Origin: Stropharia rugosoannulata
Taxonomy: Eukaryota; Basidiomycota; Agaricomycetes; Agaricales; Strophariaceae
DNA: 64,000 bases
Direction of reading: 5' to 3'
Assembly: GCA_028532985.1 (NCBI GenBank)
Contig: JANCIK010000008.1
Location: 2,046,001-2,110,000 of the forward strand
Positions within the stretch are counted from its first letter, which is position 1. Every line of letters starts with the position of its first letter. Position numbers and translations under genes: made by a program. Of this stretch, positions 12,186 to 23,879 are shown piece by piece. The notes under the pieces are model-generated. The model saw nothing but the letters and a program-made list of their open reading frames with translations. It was not told the DNA's origin and ran no database searches.

Positions 12186-13640
12186 ATGAGTGCGCTTTCT
12201 GAAAATCTGGAGGAGGACAATGTCAACATTGTCGACTGCGATCTCCTCGAAGCTGCAAAAGAAAATGTTCAACCATTAGCTACGGGACGTCGAGTAACGG
12301 CTCTATCGGCTATATTATCGACACCTCATGCTCAGAGAGAATCAAAACTGGCCGCCACGAGAAACAGGCTTCGCATTAACGTGGAACTCGCTTTAGATGA
12401 CGAAGACGGCGATCCTTTGGAAGCTTTTTGCCGCCTCGTCAATTGGACAATCGAGAATTACCCCCAGGGACACTCTGTTGAATCGGGTCTTTTAGAACTA
12501 CTAGAAGAGGCAACTAGAACCTTGAAGGACGACCGGGGAGGCAAATGGAGGGGTGATCTAAAGTATCTCAAATTATGGTTACTCTACGCCAGCTATGTGG
12601 AGAAGCCGACCATCATTTACAAATTCTTGATCGCCAATGACATTGGCACGGAGTTTGCGCTTTTGTACGAGGAACATGCCGCTGTTTTGGAAAGGGACGG
12701 GCGGTAAGTGCATTTATCATGCTGCTCGGTGTGATTTTTGACGGTAGCGTCGTAGTCGGATTGAAGCGGACTCCACGTATGCCCTTGGAATTGCTAGAAA
12801 AGCGTCGCCGCTGGATCATTTAGAAAGCCGCTACGCTGACTTCCAGAAACGAATGATGTCGAACATTTCACGACCGGCGCCAACGCCAGTGACGACTGCA
12901 TCCACACAGGCCCCCCGGAAGGCGTTGGCTACCACCGCAACTTCATTACCGGCCTCATCACTGCGGCAGTCTTCCTCCCGGTCCACGTCCTCATCCAACT
13001 CTGGTATCCCATCTTCCTCATCTAATGCACGTCTCCAAATATATGTAGACCCCACGGGCGAGCAGGCACAAGCGGCTGAGAACGGGGCTAATGAATGGAA
13101 TGATCTAGGAACGCGTAAGACCAGGATCAAGGAAAACGTACCTGAAGTTAAGAAACTCGTGGGGACGACGCTCAAGCAGGCAGGGCGATCAAAGAGACTT
13201 GCAGCTGGTTCAGGCAGTGGAATGTCTGGTTCCAGCTCAGGATCGAAGATTGCTGTATTTCGAGACCCGGCACCATGCGACCCGGTCCCAGCTGCTCCTG
13301 GGCGGACGGCGCAGGTGCCTACCTCGAAGCCACCCGCCAAGGGGTTTGTCCCTTTCGTGGATGATGTTCCGGAGGCCTCTGTTCCTAGCTTTACGCCATA
13401 CAGGGACGAGGTGAGTGCCTGTTACTCGTTCTATCGTGGATTGTCGTTGTTGACTTCTTTTGTTTCTGTGCTCAGTCTGCGGGGACAGCCACTGCAACAA
13501 GTATAGCCGTAGGCGACTCTGTCATTAAAGTAAAGGAGGTTGATAAGAAAGCCGCTATGGCTGCCACAGCAGCGGAAGCGCTGCGAAAAGATCCTCTGAA
13601 GAATTACAGCCACGATGTTCTGGCATCTCTAACACCGTAG
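12186..13640 (+). CDS. MAD3: Mad3/BubR1-like spindle assembly checkpoint protein
   Basis: Part of the mitotic checkpoint complex that inhibits APC/C-Cdc20. The N-terminal KEN box sits in EAAKENVQPLATGRR, followed by the Mad3/BUB1 homology region 1 (LEAFCRLVNWTIENYPQG, LKYLKLWLLYASYVEKP, YKFLIANDIGTEFALLYEE). The frame is kept by introns at about 12705-12756 and 13411-13475. The remainder is Ser/Pro-rich with a short KIAVFRDPAP block, and the protein ends ...SHDVLASLTP at 13640. The length is about 440 residues with no kinase domain, so it is Mad3-type rather than Bub1. I do not see a second KEN box or a clear GLEBS (Bub3-binding) motif. Orthology to MAD3 is inferred from the TPR-like domain and KEN box. 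Confidence 0.85.
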
Positions 13641-14855
13641 ATAGTGCCCAAACGGCCCATTCCTTTTTGATCTTATATTATTGACTGACTATCTATCTGT
13701 TTACTTCTTTTTGTTGCTAATACCCTTAATTTGTCAACGTAGATTGGGAAACTAATGCAATGTGATATACCACAACGCCTGCATATTCGAAGAATCGATG
13801 AACACACCACCCTATGCGCAAATCGAGCCTCCTTTGTCATAACGTCGTCTTGCTTGCTTGTATGCTCTTTCTGGACGTAATGGGGGATAAGGTGTTGATG
13901 ACTGGCCCAATAGGTAAGTCATGACTGACCGCAGACTCAAGGCCTAGAGTCTAGACTTGTTGGTGAACTCAACGCCAATAGACTTAGCCAATGCCTGTCA
14001 AGGGTACTACGTCCATGGATCAATTCTGCGTTCCGAAGCTCCTGAAGTCATACTGCTTCAGTCTCCTATGCCATGGCTACTATCTTGAGGGGTCCGGTGG
14101 TGTAAGCCACACCATATGGCCCGGAAATGCAGACTCCGTCTCGCTCAACTTGACACCTTCCACTTTGCACCTTCGGATTATCTCAATTGTCACTCCAAAT
14201 AGGATGCAGTCTCTTGGTGACTGAAAATTTTGTTCTATGGCGAAGATACTCTAGCAGTGCTCGGGCAATCAATATAATGGTTTGTCCTGCTAATGCAACT
14301 CGCGCCACTTGTCCATTTCGAGAATCTACGAAGTTGTCTCTATGGAAGAATCCAGTAGTAATGTCTAGGAACTCCCCGGCTCAAGTGCGCCCGGAAAATA
14401 ATCTTTATTATTGCGCCGTGTTACCTCATACTTACTCTGTTCTGCGGACCAGCTATCACTTACTACATGAAGCAATTCACGGACTAGGAAGGTGTAACAA
14501 ATTCGCTTTTTGGGCTGTATACTAAATGATTATTATTCACTCTTAGCCGTATCAATATCGCCACAGGTAACCCCTCTTCGGAAGCACAAGCTTAGTCTCC
14601 CAATTAATACAACCCTTCGAAAACGGATAGCTTCGCGAAGAAGCGCAAATGCAAAGCCCGCGGTCATCCAACTCAAGGCTGACTGACAGGGCGGCCAGTT
14701 AGTTACCGCCTTTTGATCCTGCTAGCAGCTGCTTCGCACTGTTGTGAGCGGAATCCTAGAAGTATAAGAGGCTGGGGAATATCGTACATCATCCATATCG
14801 TCGATCTCCTGCCCTTCAGCCCATCACATTTCAGCACTACCGAGCCGTATTCATT
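13641..14855. other. Intergenic region upstream of the small secreted protein gene
   Basis: No convincing gene. Short plus-strand frames at 13991-14224 and 14187-14525 lack family resemblance. A TATA-like sequence (GTATAAGAGG, near 14762) lies about 95 bp before the next ATG and may serve that gene. A small palindrome TTCGCGAA occurs near 14630. Confidence 0.45.
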
Positions 14856-15260
14856 ATGTTCCAGCGCACAGTCCTCTCAGTTCTCGCACTCACACTGTGC
14901 CTTGCCATTGCTTCCCCTGTACCTGTCCAAACCGAGGTACTCCATCAAAACACACCCAGCGCATCGCACTCTACGACATTGCAAGCGGCAGTCGTAGTCC
15001 TGCAAATGCAACAGCAGTTGGAGACATCCATTGCATCAGCAGTAATATCAGAAGCAACAGAGCAGTAAGTGCCAGTTTTGCTCGAATATTGAACATCAAA
15101 CTTATCAAACTCTTGTAACAGAAGTACTTCAACGTCCACGTTCCTGAAAATATTTTCCCAAGGATCCACCCAAGTGCCTTCTGCCACTGCACACTCAACG
15201 ACACCCCGTCGACGATTCGCTCGCATTGCGCGAAGGCGCCATCCTGTATGTCTTTCGTAA
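14856..15260 (+). CDS. Small secreted protein, unknown function
   Basis: The ATG at 14856 opens a classic signal peptide (MFQRTVLSVLALTLCLAIAS, then PVPVQ), followed by a Ser/Thr/Gln-rich mature part. An intron (GTAAGT near 15066 to TAACAG at 15121) joins SEATEQ to STSTSTFLKIFSQGST. The product ends in a polybasic stretch (TPRRRFARIARRRHP) and stops at 15260, or at the same HP position if a further GTATGT intron is used. The mature protein is about 100 residues with one or no cysteine and no domain I recognise. A TATA-like box lies upstream. It may be an apoplastic or cell-wall small secreted protein. It is not a lipopeptide pheromone precursor, since no proper CAAX end is present. Confidence 0.55.
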
Positions 15261-15936
15261 CGGATTTACTCTCAACGTGTGACTAAACAACCATTTTTCA
15301 GTGAATGATTAAATTACCAGATGAACAACTTTTATCCCGTTCCCTGAATGCACATGTTACGACACCATAGGTTAGTACATGTCAGATGGGTAAAATGGAA
15401 ACGGTGGCTGACGAAAGCACTCCCTTTTAGATGATCAGATGCTTTTAACTTATGAACACGATACCCTTCTTATGTCGGAGAGATGATACCCTGCAGTCAT
15501 ATTTAACGCACGGCCTTTGGGGCGACCCTGGGACTTTAACGAGCCGGAGAAGAGTTTAAGGGGGAGACAGCATGAAGACAGCCGGATGGGAAGAGAAGTC
15601 AAAGAGAACTTGAAGAGAACCAGAAGAAGAAGAAATAAAAAAAGAATCAGTATACAATGAAAGGCAACGATATGCACAAAGATTAGATACCTGCTCATTC
15701 TGTAAACCATGAAAACTGCAGCTACATAGCAACTCTAATTAAAATGTCCAATTGTTCACTTTTCCAAGTATTGACGCCAAGTTTGACACAATGGTAATCA
15801 TAACACGAGCCTCCCTGGTGGAATTACATAATCTCAAGGGGGTGGAGGGAACTTTTTTGTGGCTGGCTTGCTCTTGCCTGGCATCATCGTCGAGGCGCCG
15901 GTCCTCTAGGGCTCATCTTCGTTCCCTATAGTCACC
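15261..15936. other. Intergenic spacer before the Rrm4-like gene
   Basis: Flank of the small secreted protein gene and promoter of the RNA-binding protein gene. A purine-rich tract (about 15580-15650) is notable but encodes nothing recognisable. Confidence 0.5.
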
Positions 15937-18794
15937 ATGGATCAGTACAGCCAGCAGTATCAGGCCGCAGGCCCACGACCTCATCCCTATCTTCACGAAC
16001 CTCTGCTATACATTACGAACCTCCCCGCATTTGTGACCGATGAAAATCTGGCCCACGCATTCGTTAGCTGTGGTCCATTCAGACCCAAGATTGAGCGGGA
16101 TGGCGTCTCTCATATTCTCTCAGGAGTCATCGAGTTCAAGTTTTTAGAGAAAGGTAGGTCAATTTTCCCGTAAACCGCGCCTATTCCTGCCTTCAAATAC
16201 TGACTTCGTACTTAATCACAGCTGAAAAGGCTCTCGCTATCCTACACGGGCGCAATATCCCAGAGCTTCCTACTCCAGTTCCACTCGTTCTTTCGCCGTA
16301 CCCACCGACAAATCCCCCTACTCCTTTGCCGCCACCTTCGGCTATGCCACGCCTGGTGAAGCAACTTCCGTTCGACTATACGGATTCCCAGCTATACGAT
16401 CTCTTTCGGCCGTTTGGAGCACTTTCGTCAGTGCGCGTTCATACTCAGTTCGGCCCTGATATCGGCATCGTCGAGTTTTGGAATGAAGAAGATGCTATCT
16501 TGGCGGAAGAAGCTCTACATTGCTCGGAGGTAGAGGGACAGAACATTGCAGTACAGATCTATCAGCCTAGACGCCCCGCGGGAGTGACAGAGTTCAATGT
16601 AGCTGCTCCATCGTTTATACCTTCAGGCGTAGTATATCCACCGTTTGGGGTGCAGGTAAGTTCGATGTCACCTTGTGTTTGATTTGTATTGAAAGCCACT
16701 TTTCATAGTATTCTCCACCCCCGCGACAAACTCCTTACTCCCCGGTGCGATCTCCGGTGCAACCTCCTTCTCCGTTTATCCATGGACCCGGGCAGCAGGT
16801 TCAACTCGCACCGTCGACCGGACCTGGGGCTAGCCACAGCGGTCTTATAGATCCATGCAACTTGTTTTGCAAGGTTGGTCCTTACAGATGCCAATAATGG
16901 CTAAAACTTACGATCTTCCTCGACCAGAACTTGAGCCCGGAGATTGATTCCAAGAGTTTGTTTGAAAACTTCAGCAGGGTAAGAAAGTATTTTTTCCAAT
17001 CTGAACGTGGCTCACGTTCGATTACAGTTTGGGCAGATCGTCAGGTGAATCCTATTCTCAATTGCGATACATTGTAACTTTCTGATTAACGCGGCGGAAG
17101 TGCTCGTGTGATGCGGAATGAAGCTGGCGAAAGCCGAGGCTTTGGATTCGTATCCTACCATCACCCCGAACATGGTAATACTTATTAACATGGAAATTGG
17201 TTCACACTGACAAATTATAATTGGACCAGCTTCTGAGGCACTTAGAACAATGAATGGCGCCTTCCTTGGCAATAAACAAATTGTAGTGCGCTTGCACGAA
17301 CCTAAGCAGCTCAGGCAGGAGAAACTCGCACATAGATTCAATGGCCACCCTAGAAGGAATTCGAGTGGAGCAACCAGTCCTACAGCAAGTGAGGCCGGGG
17401 AGACCTTTAGCGGGTGGAATAGTCCTCGTACTTATACGCAGAATCTCGGCTCCCCTGCTATGTCTCCTAAGCCTACTCACTTTGAGCGTCCTGAAAGAGG
17501 TAGGAGAGGTTCCGGGAGCTATTATACTGTAGGTGCACTACTTTGAAATCACTCAAGAATGCATACTAAACAGCAAATAGGCGGCTCTGAACGGAACTTT
17601 GAACGTTCCCTTAACGTACAACTCTCTCTCGTCACTGTCGCCTGTGGTACGCAAAGAAGTTTTGACAGGGGAATTCAGCCGGCGAGTAAAGGCAATTGAG
17701 CAAGTCGACGATAAGAGTGTCGAAGCTATAGTTGAATCTCTTGTTGGCCTTTCCTTGAGTAACGTGCTTCAGTACCTGGACCACGAGGATAAATTGAAGG
17801 AGCAGGTCGGGGCCTTTCAGGCAGCACATCCTCCCAAAGCAGAAATTAGGCAGGATCAATCACCACCACGAGCTGTATCTGAGGGGACCTCACATGATTC
17901 GAAGGTCCTCGAATACAACAACGCCACTGCTAGTGCTCCTGAGCATCCGTCGACGCCCGTTTCTGTCAGCCCTTCGGTCCCTACACCCCCTCGCACCTCG
18001 TCCCCGGCAGGATCGGTTCCTCCAGTTTCTGAGCGAGACCGGGTCTTCGCTGCCATCGCCAGACTTGAGTCGAGCCGTCAGGCTGAACTTACAGACCTGA
18101 TTATGAGTCTCCCTAAACGCGAGCGTGCTATGTGCTTGTTCAATGCAGAAATACTTCGTGCTAAACTTGTCGACGCGAAAATGGTTCTGGACAGTGAAGA
18201 AGATGACGAACAGGATGGAAAACCTTCATCTGACGCACAGTCTACTCAATCTGCACCTGCCCCAGTTGCTGTTACGCCTCAGGCCAAGAAAGTCTCCCCT
18301 GCGGTGGTTGTGTCTTCTCAAGCACCTGATATTTCTAGGGTTTCATCAACGGCGGCATCGCCAGCCCCTGTTACACCTGGCACATCCACGACGTACACTC
18401 TTGTATCGCTCTCCAAGCTTCCTGCAGCGGAAATTGTTCGATTGTTGTCATCGTCTTCTGCTACTGGACTACCCGTGCCCAAGGCAGATCCCTTGATTGT
18501 TCAGGCGACTGATGCGTTCATGGACGGACTTTTGGATAAGAATATCCAATCCCAGAAACAGGCAGTGGGGGAAAAATTGTACGTGCTACCTTTGCAGCAG
18601 TAAATCATTAATGGTATTGATGGGTATATTGTGATAGATTCAAAGTACTCAAGTCCTTAGGTATTAAAGGCGCACCGAAGATCACTATCTCACTCCTGGA
18701 TCAGGAAGATCTCCGTGCCACTGCGCACCTCATGAATAGCTACCCAATTATTCTGAAGGAGAAGGCCCTCGCACTTGCGCAAAGCACCAAGTGA
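15937..18794 (+). CDS. RRM4: Rrm4-like RNA-binding protein, three RRMs plus MLLE domains
   Basis: Rrm4 of Ustilago maydis carries mRNAs on moving endosomes. This gene has the same order of domains. RRM1 has LYITNLPAFVTDENL, RRM2 has LVKQLPFDYTDSQLYDLF, and RRM3 is split over several exons (NLFCK, NLSPEIDSKSLFENFSRFGQI, SRGFGFVSYHHPEHASEAL). A long low-complexity region contains two MLLE-like segments (FSRRVKAIEQVDDKSVEAIV; RVFAAIARLESSRQ). The C-terminal MLLE reads FKVLKSLGIKGAPKITISLL. About nine exons give a protein near 800 residues, similar to Rrm4. Start at 15937 and stop at 18792-18794. A generic poly(A)-binding protein is the alternative, but it would have four adjacent RRMs and one MLLE. 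Confidence 0.8.
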
Positions 18795-19499
18795 TCTTTT
18801 TTCGTTCAACGCTATCTTCACTTTCTTACACAAGACCGATACCCTCCATTCATCTTCGGCATATATTCACTGAAAATATTAGCTGTCATCACCATTGTTC
18901 TCTCTTCTTCTCCTTTTCATACTTTCCTACTCAACTCATTGCGGAACAAGGTGGAGATCACACATTTATTCCACATACTACGTCACAGTACTTGATTCCA
19001 TCTTGCCGTCTTATCGTAACCCTCTACACTACATACAATGATACACACGTTCTTGCTCTCTAACCCTCGTTTTGTTGCTCGTACATTTCGCATTGTCGCT
19101 CATCATCTACATCTACGTATTCCATCCCTCTCTTAGGCAATTACTGTTTGTTGCTTCTTTTTCGACATTTCCTCTTTCATGACCATCATGACGGCCTACC
19201 ATCTTGTTCTCTTCCGAAATGTCTTTTTCCTATTTTTGCGGTTTGAGAACTTTCAGGTCCTCCGTATCAAGGGTAAATCCTCGTATATAACCTTTGCAAT
19301 GCGTTCTTCCGAGTGAAAGTTTGTCGTTTAGGCGAAGCTAGAGTATTTAGAGTATAATTCCCTTTTATGGAATCGGAGACCCTGTCGCCAAATCGCGTCG
19401 CGCAGCCGCAGTCCGCATTCAACCTTACTTATAATCGTAGCAGCATCTCTCTACATCGTCTCTTTCTAAATAAGATACTGGTACACATAACATCGAATA
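18795..19499. other. Spacer between the Rrm4-like gene and AIP1
   Basis: T/C-rich sequence holding the 3' flank of the Rrm4-like gene and the AIP1 promoter. No other gene is supported. Confidence 0.5.
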
Positions 19500-22142
19500 A
19501 TGTCATATACCAAAGCTGGAGTGTATCCACCCAACCCAGTCACCACTCGTGGGGTTTCGACGAAGCTGAGCGCGGGCAAGGACAAGGTGGTCTATACGTC
19601 TGGACGGACAGTGCTGGTACGCAACCTGCTCTTGTAGACATCCACTCTAACCCGATATACTGAGAGTGTTGCGTTGCAGATACGCGATCTGAAGGTCTGT
19701 GCCCATTAGCACCTCCCACACAGGATGGGCTTGAGATGAACTGAAATACCCAATGGACTGTAGAACCCAACCCTGACGACCGCCTACTCGGGTCACATCC
19801 AGAATGCTACTGTAGCAAGACTGTCACCTTCGGGCTACTACTGCGCGTCTGCTGATATAACAGGACAAGGTGGGTCATACCTCAGATACAGATATACGAC
19901 AAATATATCTGACCGTCTCTTCATGCAGTTCGAGTGTGGGATGTTGTCGGTGAGGAGCAAATATTGAAAGGAGAATATCGGGTACTTTCAGGACGCATGT
20001 ATGTGACTTTATGTTAACTATGCATTACAATCAAACTCATCTATATATTGCTTGCATGATCAAGTAACGACCTCGCTTGGGATGGGGAAAGCAAGAGGAT
20101 TATTGCTGTCGGAGACGGCAAAGAAAAGTGGGATTGGTCCTATAAAAATATAAGACATGACACTCATGCTAAGTTCCAATGTATAGGTTTGGGCATGCAT
20201 TTATGATGGATAGTGGATCGTCTACAGGAGAGATTATTGGACATTCCAAGGTGCAGTTAATGGTAGACCTACAGTTTCACATTGATTGACATCTTATGAC
20301 TAGGTCATCAACGCCGTTGCGATAAGGCAGCAAAGACCATTCAGAGCAGCGACTGCGGGCGATGATGCCTCAATCATATTCCATACGGGCGCCCCTTATA
20401 AATATGAGAAAGTAAGACAGCGGTGCAACTTTCATTGATTGAATTTACTAAGTAAATCGCAGACTATTAAAACACATACTAAGTTTGTTCAAGATGTTCA
20501 ATATGCTTTATCTGGAGACCACTTTGCAAGTGTGGGATCTGACGCAAAGATCTTCCTGTACGATGGCAAGACTGGTGATACAGTTGCTGAGTTCACAGAC
20601 AGCCCTCATGGCGGGAGCATCGTGGGTCGTTGTTACCACTAGCATTGAATAACCTGGCGTTCTGAATCGTATTGGTTAGATGGCATGCGCCTGGGGCCCT
20701 GACAGTAAACAGTTGCTAACCTCCTCAGCTGACTGCACGGTCAAACTCTGTAAGTTATACTTACCAGGTGCATGTTTTATGTATTCAACACCTTCTAGGG
20801 GACGTAGAGACGCACAAGGCATTAACAACATGGACAGTCGGCACTGGTGTGAATCACCAACAGGTTGGGAACACTTGGAGCGGGCCAACAGACCTTATAT
20901 CTTTGTCTATGTCTGGGGATCTCAATATTTTCGATCACAGGACGGGCGATAAAGCAGTTCGTGTCCTTTCTGTAAGTGCACGACTGCCCGCTATTTTTAA
21001 TTTTTATTATTATTAACAGTAGAAGTTAGGCACCGCAAAGACCAGTTACTTCAGTTGCACCCTCGTCGGCTGGAACTTTCTTCTCCGGAACAGCTGATGG
21101 GCGAGTTTATTCATATTCCTCGGCCAAGAAAGAGTCCGACGCTGTAGCTGGACATGGGCATTCGAACAATGTCTCTGCATTAGCTGTTTCACCAGACAAT
21201 GGCAAGATATATTCGGTTGGATTTGATGACCACATTAGAGAAATCGACACACGCGAATCAAATTACTTGTGCGTTTTTTCTAGTTTACTTATCCGTAACA
21301 TTCAAACTTATGACTTGAGTGTATTCATACATACAGGCCAGCAGCAGCCCCTACATCTGCTCAACCAAAAGATATTGCAGTTGCAGCTGACGCTACAGCC
21401 TTTGTTGTCGAGATCGGAGCCATCGAGGCATTCCGCTCGAATCAAAAAGTATTTAGCAAGAAGCCTGCATTCGAACCGAGCGCAGTTGCTACCTCGGGTT
21501 CCCTGGTCGCCATTGGCGGTGAAGTGGGTGGAATATATACATACGCTGTTCGTTATTGACTATTGATTTGTATTGTGTTACAGGATAGGAAGGTTCGCCT
21601 CAATGAATGGGACGGAAAGGATCTAAAAGAGGTAGCTGTGCTCGAAGGTAATCAAGGCGCCGTGTCCCGTCTTTCCTTCTCGCCGGATGGGAAGTATCTC
21701 GCTTCAGGCGACGTAAGCTCTGCTCGCTATTTCATCGGTACTGCTTGATTGATTGAATCCCAATAGTCTTCTGGAAAGCTAATTTTGTTTGACCCCAAGG
21801 AGCGAAAGGTAATCTGGGGTTGCTACCGTGAATGTTACGAATGTAGATGTGCTGACTGCATTTTCGTTGTCCTAGGTTGTCACAACTCGCTGGGCGAACC
21901 ACACCGCTCGGATTAACTCCCTCTCGTGGACCGCGGATTCTGCACACTGTGCTTCCGGTTCATTGGACACTCATGTTTACATTTGGAGTGTGGCCAAGCT
22001 CATGAAGAATATTGCTATCAAGAACGCAGGCCCAGGAGGTGTGAACGCAGTGCTGTGGCTGAACGGAGGCAAGGATGGCGAGTTGGTATCGTCAGGCTTC
22101 GATGGCTGTGTGCGTGAGTGGAAAGTGAAGTTCCACGTTTGA
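19500..22142 (+). CDS. AIP1: Actin-interacting protein 1, WD40 double propeller
   Basis: Works with cofilin to disassemble actin filaments, for example at cortical patches. The ATG at 19500 gives MSYTKAGVYPPNPVTTRGVS, like the Aip1 N-terminus that starts with PP.P.T.RG. WD-repeat pieces spread over many small exons include GHSKVINAVAIRQQRPFRAA, FVQDVQYALSGDHFASVGSD, FLYDGKTGDTVAEF, GHSNNVSALAVSPDNGKIYS and AVSRLSFSPDGKYLASGD. The end, ELVSSGFDGCVREWKVKFHV with TGA at 22140-22142, is typical of fungal AIP1. The spliced length should be about 600 residues, enough for the two seven-bladed propellers of the family. No break is seen. Confidence 0.9.
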
Positions 22143-22537
22143 ACTTGTCCCCATACATGACAAGTGTTGTATAAGGACGGGACGGATTCCATTTGCTGGA
22201 TTTTAATGGAATCCCCTGATACCCATCATCGACAATCCCTCATTTCGGCGGGTCGGCCGCTCTCATGCTTTAAGAGCCATGGATCCGGAGTTTATAAGTC
22301 TGTATCTTGTGGCAAAAACGTAACGCAAAGGTGGGATAAATTAATCAAACACGACAGATTACAATTGTAAGAATCCAAGGCACAGTCGGAATGTACCAAA
22401 GTGCGAGAGAGAGCAAAACTACGAGGATTACTAAAGTCTGACAGACTTGTACTAGTAAGACAAGAGTGAGTAAACAAGCAAGTAAGCGAGAAAAAGGAGC
22501 CATCCAATGACAACCGATAAGATGTCCCTTCAACATT
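22143..22537. other. Convergent 3' region between AIP1 and the ALY/REF-like gene
   Basis: About 400 bp between two stop codons facing each other. It presumably holds both 3'UTRs and polyadenylation sites. No gene is seen. Confidence 0.5.
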
Positions 22538-23627
22538 CTAAATCATATCAACATCTTGAGATGCAACTTGTGTCTCAGGGGCCTCAGCATCGCCCATAAA
22601 CGCATCGAGCTCCTGGTCGAGCTCTGCAGCTGTTTTGGGCTTCTTGGGTACCCGAGGAGGACGGGCCGGGGCACTGCCTCGAGAGCCTTTGGTCCTAGAT
22701 GGCCCTCCCACGAAAGCACGCCTAGATTAAATGACAGGTTATATGCTGAAAATGCGTGTGAAATGCGTGAGAGAAACCTACGGTCCGGCAGGAATCTTCG
22801 AGTCGTCAACACTGATGCGGTCTACAAGGGGGGGCTTCTCGATCCTGTTCAGCAGCGAGGCAGTCGTTGGGGCGCTTGTTGCACGGCGACGAGGGGCACG
22901 AGGCGGCATCGTATCGTAGGCTATCGACATCGGCTGGCCTATCAAATTATGGGTTGTTATATTAGCGCCTAAGAACGGGGACAGCATGCAAGAACGTCTA
23001 TTACCCTTGGCTAGGTATCCATCGAATTGCTTTTTCGCGCGTGTAGCCTCCGCCGACGTTTCGAAAGAGATGATTGCTGAACCAGTCGAGCGGCCGCTGC
23101 GGTCGTACTATCGGTGTTGATTTGCGTGGTAAGTTTCGAGACCAAATAGGAATATAAACGGGGGCAGAGAAGTCGCAACATTGGCTTGTATTCTCTTATA
23201 GCAGGTGAAATTCGGTGGCTGGTCGTACCCTAAGTAGAGGCTCGCGAACAAGCGTGCCTATTTGCCCAAATACGGACTGAAGGCGACGCACGGCGTAGAT
23301 GTCAGATAAGAATGATTTGTTTACGACGGATTACAGACAGCATGCACGTACAATGAGGTCCTTCGGAGTGATCTCGTAATGCAGATTCGAGACGACCAGC
23401 TTGGTATGGGAGGCGGGACCAGTGGCTGCCGCTGCCGGTCCGCGGGGAGCAATTATGCGTCCTCGAGGGCCAGTTGGGGCCTTGTCGTGTACCCATTGCC
23501 CGTCCACATCTCCGCGAGCTGCAGGGCGCTAGACAGCACATCATTCAGCTTTCAGCTTCGCCCACTTCAAAGGAAACATAAGCCTCACAGAGTATGGTTT
23601 ACGTGCAGCACTTCTAAGCGAGGCCAT
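22538..23627 (-). CDS. ALY/REF-type mRNA export adaptor with one RRM
   Basis: Nuclear adaptor of the TREX/Yra1 family linking mRNA to UAP56/Sub2 and the export receptor. The ATG at 23625-23627 gives MASLRSAARKPYS. A GTGAGG..TCTAG intron then joins in phase to RPAARGDVDGQWVHDKAP. The RRM is spread over exons: KLVVSNLHYEITPKDLI, FGQIGTLVREPLLR, YDRSGRSTGSAIISFE and RAKKQFDGYLAKGQPMSIAY. The C-terminus, KTAAELDQELDAFMGDAE, is the UAP56-binding motif typical of ALY/Yra1 proteins. The stop is at 22538-22540. The usual N-terminal SLDDII-type copy of that motif is absent in this gene model. Length is about 250 residues. The start exon is my reconstruction, and the RRM and tail are firm. Confidence 0.75.
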
Positions 23628-23802
23628 AATTCAGGTCAAGATGGAGAGGATGCAAGAGAATGTGGAAGGTGGTGGTTACAGTCAAAAGGCAAGCGGGGAT
23701 CAGACCAGGCCAGTGACTGTCAACTGACGAAAAAGGAAATGGTCTTAGCGGAGATACCGACTCATAGGTACGGGTAAATTACTTGCCCAGAAACTCTTAT
23801 AT

Positions 23803-23873
23803 GCATTGATGGTGTAGCGGTAACATTGGGTCTTCCCATGGCCTAGCTCCGGGTTCGACTCCCGGTCAATGCA
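23803..23873 (+). tRNA. tRNA-Gly, anticodon CCC
   Basis: A 71-nt sequence folds as a cloverleaf without an intron. The acceptor stem GCATTGA pairs with TCAATGC, the D arm is GTGT/ACAT, the anticodon stem GGGTC pairs with GGCCT around the loop TTCCCAT, and the T arm is CCGGG-TTCGACT-CCCGG. Pos 33 is T and pos 37 is A, placing CCC as anticodon. A T run follows directly. CCA is not encoded, as expected in a eukaryote. Confidence 0.93.
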
Positions 23874-23879
23874 TTTTTT
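23874..23879 (+). terminator. RNA polymerase III terminator of the tRNA gene
   Basis: Six T residues directly after the discriminator base of tRNA-Gly, the usual Pol III stop signal. Confidence 0.8.
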
